A DNA stretch of 43,802 nt from Clostridium sp. CAG:964 (GTDB taxonomy: Bacteria; Bacillota; Clostridia; Oscillospirales; Acutalibacteraceae). Location of the stretch: contig FR891342.1 of assembly GCA_000435335.1 (NCBI GenBank), forward strand, positions 1 to 43,802, read 5' to 3'. The notes under the pieces were generated by a model that was not told the DNA's origin, did no database searches, and worked only from the letters and a program-made list of their open reading frames with translations. The stretch's first letter is position 1, and each line of letters starts with the position of its first letter. The translations under genes and the position numbers were made by a program. Of this stretch, positions 33,966 to 41,421 are shown one piece after another.

Positions 33966-34502
33966 TTATGCTTCACAGCCAATTTTAAGTGCTTTTCTGT
34001 TAGGCTCCAGCAAATGCTTTCTTTTTGGCGGAATACACTTCAGCAATGCCTTGTCAAGTGACTCTGCGGTACAGAAGCCTGTTTCCTTAAAAAGCTTGCC
34101 CAAAAGGATAATGTTTGAAAGTCCCTCAAGGTCATTTTCGGTTGCAAGCTTAGACGCCTCAACATATACAATGTTAATATCTGTTCTGTCGCATTTAACA
34201 GGTATCATAGAGCTGTCAACTATCATTGTTCCACCCGGCACTACTCTGTCCTTAAATCTTTCAAATGACGGAAGATTAAGAGCAACAAAGGCATTTGGAG
34301 AAACAACGCACGGAGAGCCTATAGGCGTATCCGAAATACATACACTGCAGTTTGCTGTACCTCCACGCATTTCAGGGCCATATGAAGGAAGCCAGGTAAT
34401 GTGTTTATCGTCATACAAGCCGGCATAAGCCGCAAGCTTTCCGGAGAACAATACGCCCTGACCTCCAAAGCCGGCAAACAGAATATTAAAATCCTTACTC
34501 AT
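33966..34502 (-). CDS. 2-oxoacid:ferredoxin oxidoreductase, gamma subunit
   Basis: A 178-residue subunit of a four-subunit oxidoreductase that decarboxylates a 2-oxoacid to its acyl-CoA while reducing ferredoxin. It starts with NILFAGFGGQGVLFSGKLAAYAG, the family's diagnostic glycine-rich segment. It also has YGPEMRGGTANCSVCIS, characteristic of pyruvate/ketoisovalerate gamma domains. ATG 34502 overlaps the beta-subunit stop by eight bases, indicating coupled translation; a 13-residue longer frame is less likely. Confidence 0.9.
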   Translation of the reverse strand: MSKDFNILFAGFGGQGVLFSGKLAAYAGLYDDKHITWLPSYGPEMRGGTANCSVCISDTPIGSPCVVSPNAFVALNLPSFERFKDRVVPGGTMIVDSSMIPVKCDRTDINIVYVEASKLATENDLEGLSNIILLGKLFKETGFCTAESLDKALLKCIPPKRKHLLEPNRKALKIGCEA

Positions 34503-35259
34503 TTTCCAGTCTGGCTCCTTTCTTTTCGTCCTTATAAACACCCAAAGGATAATAAGGAATCATATTTTCTCTAAGCCATCCTAACGCCTCAATAGGATTC
34601 ATACCCCAGTTAGTAGGGCAGGTAGACAAAACCTCTATAATAGAAAAGCCCTTTCCTTCAATTTGATTTTGAAAAGCCTTTCGTATTGCTTTTTTAGTAT
34701 CGTTTACATTTTTGACTGTATCTACAGAGGTACGCTGTGCCAACGCAACACCGTCCAGTGCTGAAAGCATTTCGCACATTCTTACAGGGAAGCCTGCCTT
34801 GTTGACATCTCTGCCGTAAGGAGTGGTTTGCGTAACCTGTCCCGGCAGTGAAGTAGGTGCCATCTGACCGCCTGTCATACCGTAAATTGTGTTGTTTACA
34901 AATATTACGGTTATATTTTCGCCTCTTGTTGCGGCGTGTACTGTTTCTGCTGTGCCTATAGCGGCCAAGTCGCCGTCGCCCTGGTATGTAAACACAACAT
35001 TTTCAGGGTGGGCACGCTTAATTCCTGTTGCAACAGCAGGTGCTCTGCCGTGAGGTGCCTCAATCATATCGCAGTTAAAATAGTCATAATTCATTACGGC
35101 ACAGCCTACAGGAGAAACGCCTACGGTGTGTCCCTCACAGCCAAGCTCGTCTATTACTTCGGCTACAAGCCTATGGATAATGCCGTGTGTACATCCGGCA
35201 CAATAATGAAACGGAATATCAGTTAAAGCATGTGGCTTTTTAAAAACTACCTTTTCCAT
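34495..35259 (-). CDS. 2-oxoacid:ferredoxin oxidoreductase, beta (thiamine diphosphate-binding) subunit
   Basis: A 254-residue subunit. It has FHYCAGCTHGIIHRLVAEVI, the thiamine diphosphate motif YQGDGDLAAIGTAE, and VNNTIYGMTGGQMAPTS. No iron-sulfur cysteines of its own are apparent beyond the CAGC start, as expected where the ferredoxin is a separate subunit. It overlaps the alpha gene's stop by one base and the gamma gene's start by eight. CPTNWGMNP near the end is usual for the branched-chain and 2-oxoglutarate types. Confidence 0.92.
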   Translation of the reverse strand: MEKVVFKKPHALTDIPFHYCAGCTHGIIHRLVAEVIDELGCEGHTVGVSPVGCAVMNYDYFNCDMIEAPHGRAPAVATGIKRAHPENVVFTYQGDGDLAAIGTAETVHAATRGENITVIFVNNTIYGMTGGQMAPTSLPGQVTQTTPYGRDVNKAGFPVRMCEMLSALDGVALAQRTSVDTVKNVNDTKKAIRKAFQNQIEGKGFSIIEVLSTCPTNWGMNPIEALGWLRENMIPYYPLGVYKDEKKGARLENE

Positions 35260-36320
35260 TAACAGCCGCCTCCAACTTCAATAATTTTGTTAAGAACTTC
35301 GTTTGGTGTAGGAATTTTACCACCTGTTCTGCCTACAAAGCTTACAGGCTTCTTACACTCAACAGCCAGCTTTACATCGTCAACCATTTGTCCCATACTC
35401 ATTTCACAGCTGATAAACGCCTTAGCTGTTTCCTTAAGAGCTTCAAACGCCTTTACAGGGAACGGCCACAGAGTAATCGGTCTTAGCAAGCCTGCCTTTA
35501 TTCCCTTTTCTCTTGCCATATCTACAGCAGTGTGAGAAATTCTTGAGGACGCACCGTATGCTACTACAACAATGTCTGCGTCATCAACCAGATATTCGTC
35601 CCACTTCTGTTCATTTTCTTTTATAATTTCATATCTCTTGTATCTCTGTACAATTAAATCCTCCAGCTCTTTTGGAGAAAGCAGCAAAGAGTTAAGAATA
35701 TTATGCGGTCTTTTATTGTGGTGGCCGCAGCAAGCCCATGGCTTGTCAATAATTTTATTTGCTTTAGCCTCCGGAAGCTTTACAGGCTCCATCATCTGAC
35801 CAAGCATACCGTCTGCCAGTATCATAGCCGGTATTCTGTATTGGTCGCCCTTGTCAAATGCAATGCCTACAAGGTCAACCATCTCCTGAATGGTAGCCGG
35901 TGCGTATACTAAAATTTGGAAATCACCGTGTCCTGTAGCTCTTGTAGCCTGCCAGTAGTCTGCCTGTGACGGCTGAATACCGCCTAAGCCCGGACCGCCA
36001 CGCTGTACATTTACAATAAGCGCAGGAATATCGCAGGCAGCCATATAAGAAATTGCCTCTGTCTTTAGGCTTATACCTGGTGAGCTTGAAGATGTCATTG
36101 CACGCACACCTGAGCCGGCAGCACCCAAAACCATATTAGCCGCCGCTATTTCAGACTCAGCCTGAAGATATGTACCGTCAACCTGAGGCATACGCTTTGC
36201 CATATAAGCAGCAAGCTCTGTCTGAGGAGTAATAGGGTAACCGAAAAAGTGCCTGCAGCCTGCCTGAATAGCAGCCTCTGCCAACGCCTCGTTACCTTTC
36301 ATTAAAAATTTGTCTTCCAT
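35259..36320 (-). CDS. vorB: 2-oxoacid:ferredoxin oxidoreductase, alpha subunit (VorB-like)
   Basis: A 353-residue subunit that forms the active site with the beta subunit. Recognisable segments are LMKGNEALAEAAIQAGC, FFGYPITPQTELAAYMA, MTSSSSPGISLKTE, RGGPGLGGIQPSQADYWQA and the end GRTGGKIPTPNEVL. The pattern is closest to 2-oxoisovalerate (VorB) types, but 2-oxoglutarate (KorA) cannot be excluded. ATG 36320 is ten bases after AAAGGA, while ATG 36329 is almost on it; the first is slightly preferred. Four-subunit order is ferredoxin, alpha, beta, gamma. Confidence 0.88.
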   Translation of the reverse strand: MEDKFLMKGNEALAEAAIQAGCRHFFGYPITPQTELAAYMAKRMPQVDGTYLQAESEIAAANMVLGAAGSGVRAMTSSSSPGISLKTEAISYMAACDIPALIVNVQRGGPGLGGIQPSQADYWQATRATGHGDFQILVYAPATIQEMVDLVGIAFDKGDQYRIPAMILADGMLGQMMEPVKLPEAKANKIIDKPWACCGHHNKRPHNILNSLLLSPKELEDLIVQRYKRYEIIKENEQKWDEYLVDDADIVVVAYGASSRISHTAVDMAREKGIKAGLLRPITLWPFPVKAFEALKETAKAFISCEMSMGQMVDDVKLAVECKKPVSFVGRTGGKIPTPNEVLNKIIEVGGGC

Positions 36321-36347
36321 CAAATTCATATCCTTTCGTAATTCACC

Positions 36348-36554
36348 TTAACGGTATACGGTTATTGCCACGTCCGGGCACATTGTTGCACAAGCCATAC
36401 AACCTATACACTTATCAGCATCTGTTAATGTTGCCGGGTGATAACCCTTAGCGTTTATCCTGGTTTTATCCAGTGCAATAATCTTCTTAGGACAAGCGTT
36501 TGCACACATCTCACAGCCCTTACATAAGCTTTCATTCACTTCAATACGAGCCAT
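36348..36554 (-). CDS. Ferredoxin-type delta subunit of the 2-oxoacid oxidoreductase
   Basis: A 68-residue two-cluster ferredoxin. Both [4Fe-4S] motifs are complete: CKGCEMCANACP and CIGCMACATMCP. It passes electrons from the alpha/beta active site to free ferredoxin. ATG 36554 follows AAAGGAAGGA by about eight bases; a 17-residue extension is not supported. It lies 27 bases before the alpha-subunit gene and 59 bases after the P-loop ATPase gene. Confidence 0.9.
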   Translation of the reverse strand: MARIEVNESLCKGCEMCANACPKKIIALDKTRINAKGYHPATLTDADKCIGCMACATMCPDVAITVYR

Positions 36555-36613
36555 TGCTTTATTCCTTCCTTTCATCATTACATTAATACCACTGATTATA
36601 TTCAATATTTATA

Positions 36614-37300
36614 TTATGCCTGCTGTCCAAAGGGTGGTTTAACTATTGGCTCAACATAATATAAATTGTAATTTTCAAGCTTTTTGTCATTCATTAATTT
36701 GTTTGGTGCGGTTGTACACAAAAGAGGCACATCTAGCTTACGGGCAACCTCATTGCCGTAGTCAAGGGCTTCTGTTATGGTTTCTGCCGTAGTCAAATTC
36801 TGCAAATGCGAATTGTTCACAACACAGCTGGGCTCTAGCCCGCAGGCACACATAATCTCACCCAGCACGCCCAACGCCAGCTCCGGTGTACTTATAAGAT
36901 TGCGATATTTATTTACCACATATATAAAAGAATAGCCCTCTGATTTTATTTTTGAAGCATATCTTCCCAGTGCAAAGGCACCGGCGTCATCTCCGCCCAC
37001 ATCAAAAACAAGAACACTGCTATTATCACTGTCCAAGACGGTGTCTATTTTAGGTGAAAGTGCAGGAGTGTCAACATTTGTTCCGGCATATACGGGAGCA
37101 ATTACATCTACTCCGTTTTCCTTTAAAACCTCCTGATAGTCTGAGCTTCTGAAGTAAGGATTTACAACATCAAGGTCTATCAGGGTAACGGCCCTGCCCT
37201 GCTTTGCAATATCCAAAGCAAGGTTAAGTGAAAAATTTGTTTTGCCGCAGCCGTAATGTCCGCATACAATTATAATTCTTTTTAAATCATTCAATTTCAT
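36614..37300 (-). CDS. P-loop ATPase of the MinD/CobQ type, upstream of the 2-oxoacid oxidoreductase
   Basis: A 228-residue nucleotide-binding protein. The Walker A is VCGHYGCGKTNFSLNLAL. IDLDVVNPYFRSSDY (switch-like), VFDVGGDDAGAFALGRYAS (Walker B region) and VVNKYRNL follow. It belongs to the deviant SIMIBI P-loop group and has no membrane segment. It is the first gene of the ferredoxin-alpha-beta-gamma-HAD operon, so a role in assembling or regulating that enzyme is plausible. No biochemical function is known to me. The ribosome site before its ATG (GAGAG) is weak. Confidence 0.75.
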   Translation of the reverse strand: MKLNDLKRIIIVCGHYGCGKTNFSLNLALDIAKQGRAVTLIDLDVVNPYFRSSDYQEVLKENGVDVIAPVYAGTNVDTPALSPKIDTVLDSDNSSVLVFDVGGDDAGAFALGRYASKIKSEGYSFIYVVNKYRNLISTPELALGVLGEIMCACGLEPSCVVNNSHLQNLTTAETITEALDYGNEVARKLDVPLLCTTAPNKLMNDKKLENYNLYYVEPIVKPPFGQQA

Positions 37301-37419
37301 AATACTCTCACAAATTTTATAAATTATATATTTATTATAAACAATTTATTACTCTGTAATACCTAACAGTCCTTGAAGCAAAGCTGCTTATTCAAAAATA
37401 CCGCAAGGCGTTATTATTC

Positions 37420-37935
37420 TTAAAACCAGCCCTTAATCAGTGCCATAACAGCATCTACACCCAGCACTACGCCGCCTACAATTATCAAAAAAAGAATAAC
37501 CGAAACTATCCTTATAATTCTGTTCTTTGTACTGTAATAGTCCTCACCGTCAAAATCCTCTATCTTAGGCGTTTTTTCGGAGAGCTTTTCGCTGCTTTTA
37601 AAGTCTTCACTTTCAACCTTAATGGCATTTATACCTACAAGAAGCTCAAACGCCTTTGAATAAGCACCATATGGCACCATAATTTCATACTCTGCCAAGC
37701 TGCTGCCTGTAACTGCGTCGGAAGAAAACTGCTTTTTAGTTATTTTTTCACTGTGAGGAATTCCTTCGTCGTCAAGCACCGCACAAATACGCTCCTTTTC
37801 AAAGCCGCTTGCCTTTACAATAACTGTTGGAAAGTTCTCGGCAGGCTCTCCGCTTCTCAGCTTACCCTTGCCGCACTTAGGACATATCTGTACATTTTCA
37901 TCTGTAATTGTATTACATTTTTCACAATACTTCAT
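37420..37935 (-). CDS. Zinc-ribbon membrane protein, probably DUF2007-like middle domain
   Basis: A 171-residue protein. An N-terminal zinc ribbon has CEKC (4-7) and CPKC about 13 residues later. The middle (about 35-100) resembles the DUF2007 'signal transducing' fold, with FPTVIVKASGFEKERICAVLDDEG and EIMVPYGAYSKAFELLVGI. An acidic linker and one transmembrane helix (about 145-165, VSVILFLIIVGGVVLG) follow. Function is unknown. ATG 37935 follows GAAAGAGAG. Two promoters precede it, one with a long structured leader. Confidence 0.7.
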   Translation of the reverse strand: MKYCEKCNTITDENVQICPKCGKGKLRSGEPAENFPTVIVKASGFEKERICAVLDDEGIPHSEKITKKQFSSDAVTGSSLAEYEIMVPYGAYSKAFELLVGINAIKVESEDFKSSEKLSEKTPKIEDFDGEDYYSTKNRIIRIVSVILFLIIVGGVVLGVDAVMALIKGWF

Positions 37936-37988
37936 AAGGCTCTCTTTCAAGTAACTTTTTATAAATTAAGCTCTAACGCTTATATTAC

Positions 37989-38017
37989 AGTATAACAAAT
38001 CGGCACCTAAAAATCAA
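37989..38017 (-). promoter_or_regulatory. Proximal promoter of the zinc-ribbon gene
   Basis: On the minus strand: TTGATT (38017-38012), 17-base spacer, TATACT (37994-37989), about 50 bases before the ATG. Confidence 0.7.
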
Positions 38018-38019
38018 CA

Positions 38020-38140
38020 CAAACATAGGACTTAACGCCGGTTAGGAGAAACATTTTACCGATTATTCATTTTTACATAATCCGTTAAACGGTCAGCCCT
38101 TGCACAATGCTTGCCAAGCATAAGCACAAAGTGTCGCTAT
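38020..38140 (-). ncRNA. Candidate structured leader or small RNA
   Basis: This stretch lies between a distal and a proximal minus-strand promoter. Helices readable on the minus strand are ATGCTT/AAGCAT (about 38118-38104), a CCG/CGG mini-hairpin, GATTAT/ATAATC around a 10-base loop, and a long-range TTAACG/CGTTAA pairing closing them. An unpaired TTTCTCCT resembles anti-Shine-Dalgarno sites of Firmicute small RNAs. No T-run closes it. I do not match it to a known RNA class. Confidence 0.35.
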
Positions 38141-38144
38141 TAAA

Positions 38145-38172
38145 ATTATACAACCTTAATTTTGAAAGTCAA
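38145..38172 (-). promoter_or_regulatory. Distal promoter for the structured leader
   Basis: On the minus strand: TTGACT (38172-38167), 16-base spacer, TATAAT (38150-38145), near-consensus. Transcription would begin near 38138. Confidence 0.65.
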
Positions 38173-38205
38173 CAATATATATATTAAAAATTACTAGAAA
38201 ATTTC

Positions 38206-38227
38206 GGTCAAACAGTTTAATTTGACC
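38206..38227 (+). promoter_or_regulatory. Inverted repeat upstream of spoIIGA
   Basis: GGTCAAA (38206-38212), 8 bases, TTTGACC (38221-38227): a perfect 7-bp inverted repeat, sized like a dimer operator. The right arm contains a possible -35 (TTGACC), but the matching -10 is poor. CtsR uses the heptad GGTCAAA in direct repeats, not inverted, so that is not a match. The rest of the 500-base gap before spoIIGA is AT-rich. It includes an AGGGAC/GTCCCT hairpin (38258-38296) and no gene. Confidence 0.45.
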
Positions 38228-38436
38228 ATATAGCTTTAAAATATAGATTTTCATAAAAGGGACTGCCTATGCATATTTATTTAGTGTGTTGTCCCTCTGC
38301 ACATAAGACGCCGTTATTTATCCATATTGCTCTTTTATTTGTGGAATAATTTATAAATATCCACAAAGCTTGAAAAAGTGCTTTTGTGTATATGACATTA
38401 TTTTTTTACATCGGGTGAGATAATAACAGTAAGGAG

Positions 38437-39333
38437 GTGAGCGATATAACAAAAACAATATACATAGATGTTCTAATCGGCACTAACATTATTATAAATT
38501 ACTTCATATTGGCGGCTGTCGAAAAAATAACAAAAATTCAGCCTAAAACCTTCCGTACTGTTTTAGGCAGTTGTTTTGGAGCAGCATGCTCGTTAATAAT
38601 TTTACTGCCGGACATAGGCTTTATTCCAAATCTTTTGCTAAAGCTGTCAATATCAGCCTGCATTATACTTATTACCTGCGGATTTCACAGCTTGGCAAGC
38701 TTTGCAAAAAATCTGGGACTGTTTTACCTTATAAGCTTTGCCTTTGCAGGCATAATGCTGTTTGTGTGGTTTATGCTTACTCCAAAGGGAATGACAGTAA
38801 AAAATTCCGTGGTGTATTTCAACATTTCACCTGTAATAATGGTAGTAACCACCGTTGTCTGTTATTTTGTAATACGGCTTATAAATCGTTTTACAAATAA
38901 AGACAAAGGCAGTATAGAAATATGCAAAATTAAAATAATAAACAACGACAACTACTGCCAGTTTTACGGAAAAATTGATACAGGCAACACCCTGTGCGAG
39001 CCATTCAGTCAATATCCGGTTATAGTTGCAAGCGAGGACGCAGTAAAGCCGGTTGCCGAGGAAGCCTTTAGCAATTTGCTGACCTACAGTGAGCCTGACC
39101 GAGTGCTTAAGCATAAATACAGACTTGTACCCTACACCTCTATTGGCGGCAGCGGCTTATTGCCTGCATTTTTGCCAAAAGAGGTATATATTAATGATAA
39201 TTACTGCCCCCAAAAGGTGTATATAGCCGTATGCAAAAGCAATGTTTTAAAGGGTGAAATAAAAGCTATGGTAAACCCTGAAATAATTGAATATGTAAAG
39301 GATGATTATTGTGATATTGGCAAAATTGTATAG
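38437..39333 (+). CDS. spoIIGA: Sigma-E processing peptidase SpoIIGA
   Basis: A membrane aspartic protease that cuts the pro-sequence from pro-SigE in the mother cell after septation. The N-terminal half has about five hydrophobic helices (about 8-150). The C-terminal half has the single catalytic motif YGKIDTGNTLCEPF (Asp181, counted from GTG) and the partner segment GGSGLLPAFLPKEVYI. It overlaps sigE. The start is odd. GTG 38437 lies inside the excellent ribosome site AAGGAGGTG (38431-38439), and no in-frame ATG, GTG or TTG follows at proper distance; AUA 38446 is where initiation would be expected. Confidence 0.9.
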   Translation: MSDITKTIYIDVLIGTNIIINYFILAAVEKITKIQPKTFRTVLGSCFGAACSLIILLPDIGFIPNLLLKLSISACIILITCGFHSLASFAKNLGLFYLISFAFAGIMLFVWFMLTPKGMTVKNSVVYFNISPVIMVVTTVVCYFVIRLINRFTNKDKGSIEICKIKIINNDNYCQFYGKIDTGNTLCEPFSQYPVIVASEDAVKPVAEEAFSNLLTYSEPDRVLKHKYRLVPYTSIGGSGLLPAFLPKEVYINDNYCPQKVYIAVCKSNVLKGEIKAMVNPEIIEYVKDDYCDIGKIV

Positions 39334-40021
39334 TATATTCTTTAAAATTAAAGAAGGTCTGCTGGGCTACCGAGGAATTTATTACATTAACGGTGCCCAA
39401 ACACTGCCGCCTCCGCTGAAAAAAGCGGAGGAGCAGCTGGTTATGCAGCGTATAACAGACGGTGACGAAACAGCCAGAGAAGCACTTATAACACATAATC
39501 TTAGGCTGGTTGTGTACATAGCAAAAAAATTTGAGGCCACAGGTGCCGGAGTAGAGGATTTAATATCCATAGGAACAATCGGTCTTATAAAAGCGGTAAA
39601 CACCTTTTGTCCGCAACGAAATATTAAGCTTGCCACCTATGCCTCACGCTGTATTGAAAATGAAATTTTAATGTACCTGCGAAAAAGCACTCAGCTAAAA
39701 AATGAGGTTTCAATAGACGAGCCTCTGAACATTGACTGGGACGGCAACGAGCTTTTGCTAAGCGATGTTTTAGGCAGTGACAACGACACAGTAAACAGGA
39801 ATATAGAACAGGAGGCAGAATGTAAGCTTTTGCTTGACGCTGTAAACAAACTGGAGCCAAGGGCAAGGCAAATAACAGTGCTTAGGTTTGGCTTGATGGG
39901 CTTTAAAGAGCATACCCAAAAAGAGGTTGCACTAATGCTGGGAATTTCTCAGTCCTACATATCCAGACTGGAGAAAAAAATAATAAACAAGCTAAAAAAG
40001 GAGCTTAAAAATGTGCTTTAG
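39311..40021 (+). CDS. sigE: RNA polymerase sporulation sigma factor SigE
   Basis: A sigma-70-family factor for early mother-cell transcription. The 236-residue protein closely follows Bacillus SigE. It has a short hydrophobic/basic pro-sequence (MILAKLYSIFFKIKEGLLGYRG), then INGAQTLPPPL, the region 2 block HNLRLVVYIAKKFEATG and EDLISIGTIGLIKAVNTF. LATYASRCIENEILMYLRK, EPLNIDWDGNELLLSDVLG and region 4 with LGISQSYISRLEKKI complete it. GTG 39311, eight bases after AAAGGA, is the likely start. It overlaps spoIIGA by 23 bases. No sigG follows, although the two are adjacent in many spore formers. Confidence 0.96.
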   Translation: MILAKLYSIFFKIKEGLLGYRGIYYINGAQTLPPPLKKAEEQLVMQRITDGDETAREALITHNLRLVVYIAKKFEATGAGVEDLISIGTIGLIKAVNTFCPQRNIKLATYASRCIENEILMYLRKSTQLKNEVSIDEPLNIDWDGNELLLSDVLGSDNDTVNRNIEQEAECKLLLDAVNKLEPRARQITVLRFGLMGFKEHTQKEVALMLGISQSYISRLEKKIINKLKKELKNVL

Positions 40022-40173
40022 CCCTTGAATTTCACATCAGCCTTCTCACCTCTTCTTTTTTATTTTTACAATCCGCACTGCAACAGGCGGTAAAATAATA
40101 TGTATTATTTTCATTTTTAAGCAAAACATAAGAATGTACCGTATATTAGCACCTGCATTTATAGAAACTACCG
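40022..40173. other. Gap after sigE with an AT palindrome
   Basis: First half of a 307-base gap. It holds a weak CCGC/GCGG hairpin at 40073-40090. An almost perfect palindrome, AAAATAATA-TG-TATTATTTT, lies at 40092-40111. No obvious terminator for sigE and no recognisable sporulation promoter were found. Confidence 0.4.
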
Positions 40174-40251
40174 ATGTTATCTGCAGCTGCCGCAGCTGTA
40201 GCTTTTGTTATGACAGCCGGCTGTGCTCATAAAAATATGGGCATAAAATAA
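40174..40251 (+). pseudogene. Orphan 25-codon lipoprotein signal-peptide ORF
   Basis: The frame from ATG 40174 to TAA 40251 reads MLSAAAAAVAFVMTAGCAHK and five more residues. That is a hydrophobic core, a good lipobox (TAGC) and a stop eight codons after it. There is no ribosome site. A relic of a lipoprotein gene is the simplest reading, since an intact lipoprotein gene follows 77 bases later. A free peptide cannot be excluded. It is too short for confidence. Confidence 0.3.
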
Positions 40252-40328
40252 TGCGGTAAGGTATGTCAGACTAAAAATATGACAATGCCTGTGCGGTATT
40301 GGTAAAAATATATTAAGGAGAAATAACG

Positions 40329-40712
40329 ATGAAAAAAGCTTTATGTATAATTGCTTCTGCTATTCTTCTCTCTTTATGCATAGTAGGCTGCAGTGAGCGT
40401 GGAAAAATCGGCAATGGCAAAAACGGAACAATTTCAGACAACTCTTCACTTAATGCAGCCAATCCATCAGCAACAAACGCTGCTGCAGGGAGCACCGAAT
40501 CCACAACTGTGTCTACAGACGAAGGAAGCAGCAACAAGGATAAGGACAGAGATGGCAACGATAACGATAACGACAATGACAGACCAAACGAAAACGGCTC
40601 ACAGCAAGGTGTGGCGGGAGAAATAGGCGACGCCATTGACGACGGAATATCCGACATTGAAGGCGATATTATGGGAACAGAGGACAACACCGATAATAAC
40701 AATAACCGCTGA
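40329..40712 (+). CDS. Small acidic lipoprotein of unknown function
   Basis: A 127-residue protein with a classic lipoprotein signal: MKKA, hydrophobic core and lipobox IVGC (Cys21). The mature part has no recognisable domain. It is Asn/Ser/Thr-rich (about 35-70), then a repetitive Asp/Asn run (about 75-88), and ends in acidic residues. It should sit on the outer face of the membrane as a disordered acidic chain. AAGGAG precedes the ATG. It stands between sigE and a convergent exported protein; a sporulation role is only suggested by location. Confidence 0.75.
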   Translation: MKKALCIIASAILLSLCIVGCSERGKIGNGKNGTISDNSSLNAANPSATNAAAGSTESTTVSTDEGSSNKDKDRDGNDNDNDNDRPNENGSQQGVAGEIGDAIDDGISDIEGDIMGTEDNTDNNNNR

Positions 40713-40726
40713 TATATGCATATAAA

Positions 40727-40783
40727 AGCAGCTCTCTGCATCATCACAGGATTTTGTGACAATTCAGAGAGCTGTATGCTTTA
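40727..40783. terminator. Long hairpin between convergent exported-protein genes
   Basis: CAGCTCTCTG (40729-40738) pairs with CAGAGAGCTG (40765-40774), with inner TCACA/TGTGA. Weak T-rich stretches follow on both sides (TATGCTTTATT on plus, CTTTTATA on minus). Confidence 0.65.
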
Positions 40784-40806
40784 TTCAATTTATTTTTTAT
40801 TATAAG

Positions 40807-41355
40807 CTAGGCGTTGCCTTTCTTTCGTTTGTGTGTAGCTATAACTATAGAAACCACTATAATAATACCTGCAACTATGGCCGCCCATATTCCCAACGCT
40901 ACAAATAGATTTCCGCTGCCGTCGCCGGAGGTCAGTCTTTCAATAAAAGGGGCGTCGGTATATGTTTCTGTTAATATTTCGGGAGCATACTCCTGTTCCG
41001 TCGCCTCTGTAGGATAAACCTGAGAATAATCATAATCGTCAACATAGCTGTCATTATTTTCAGGCTCGTGGTATGTTGTTGCCTGCTCCTGCGGCTCTGT
41101 TGGCGTATACTGCGGCTCTGTCGGAGCGTCCGAAGGCGGACTCGTAGGCTCTGCATACTCCGTGGGTGCTTCTGTTGCGGTAACATTTGGCTCTGTGGCA
41201 AGGCGGTCGTTAATATCGTCTACCGCACTGCTGATACCGTTCCATATATCATCTAAATAATCCTCAGGGGCCGCATATGCTGTTGTACACGAAACCAAGG
41301 CCATTATAATACACATTATAAAAGCAGGAAAAAACTTTTTAAATCTATTAAGCAT
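40807..41355 (-). CDS. Exported membrane-anchored protein with Pro/Thr/Glu-rich stalk
   Basis: A 182-residue protein without a known family. In order: a signal peptide (1-29, ending TAYA), a short folded-looking segment (EDYLDDIWNGISSAVDDIND), and a stalk of about 85 residues rich in Thr, Pro, Glu and Tyr with repeated PTEP/PTEA units. A transmembrane helix (about 150-175) and a basic end (THKRKKGNA) follow. It should be anchored with the stalk outside. ATG 41355 follows GGAGA by eight bases; longer frames begin at or before the predicted transcription start. It lies downstream of spoIIP. Confidence 0.72.
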   Translation of the reverse strand: MLNRFKKFFPAFIMCIIMALVSCTTAYAAPEDYLDDIWNGISSAVDDINDRLATEPNVTATEAPTEYAEPTSPPSDAPTEPQYTPTEPQEQATTYHEPENNDSYVDDYDYSQVYPTEATEQEYAPEILTETYTDAPFIERLTSGDGSGNLFVALGIWAAIVAGIIIVVSIVIATHKRKKGNA

Positions 41356-41393
41356 ATTAAATTTCTCCATTACTCTAAACAAATTACACAATT

Positions 41394-41421
41394 ATTATAA
41401 TACTTATTTTTTCTTTGTCTA
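41394..41421 (-). promoter_or_regulatory. Promoter of the Pro/Thr/Glu-rich protein
   Basis: On the minus strand: TAGACA (41421-41416), 16-base spacer, TATAAT (41399-41394). It implies sigma-A-type expression separate from spoIIP. Confidence 0.65.

Noticed and set aside
38206..38227. CtsR heat-shock operator
   Set aside because: The heptad GGTCAAA is present, but CtsR needs a direct repeat with a 3-base spacer. Here the arms are inverted and 8 bases apart.
38317..38366. Cluster of DnaA-box-like sequences (TTATCCATA, TGTGGAATAA, TATCCACAA)
   Set aside because: None matches TTATCCACA fully, there is no dnaA/dnaN neighbourhood, and the stretch is AT-rich enough to produce them by chance. Two of them also pair as an imperfect hairpin.
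40134..40232. A 32-codon Cys-rich frame (six cysteines) overlapping the orphan lipobox ORF
   Set aside because: It is the shifted frame of an Ala-rich signal-peptide coding stretch, where GCAGCT codons become TGC/AGC. It has no ribosome site, so the cysteines are an artefact.
40313..40762. 149-codon minus-strand frame opposite the acidic lipoprotein gene
   Set aside because: It is an antisense shadow with a Ser/Leu repeat reflecting GAT/AAC repeats. The plus-strand frame has a signal peptide, lipobox and ribosome site.
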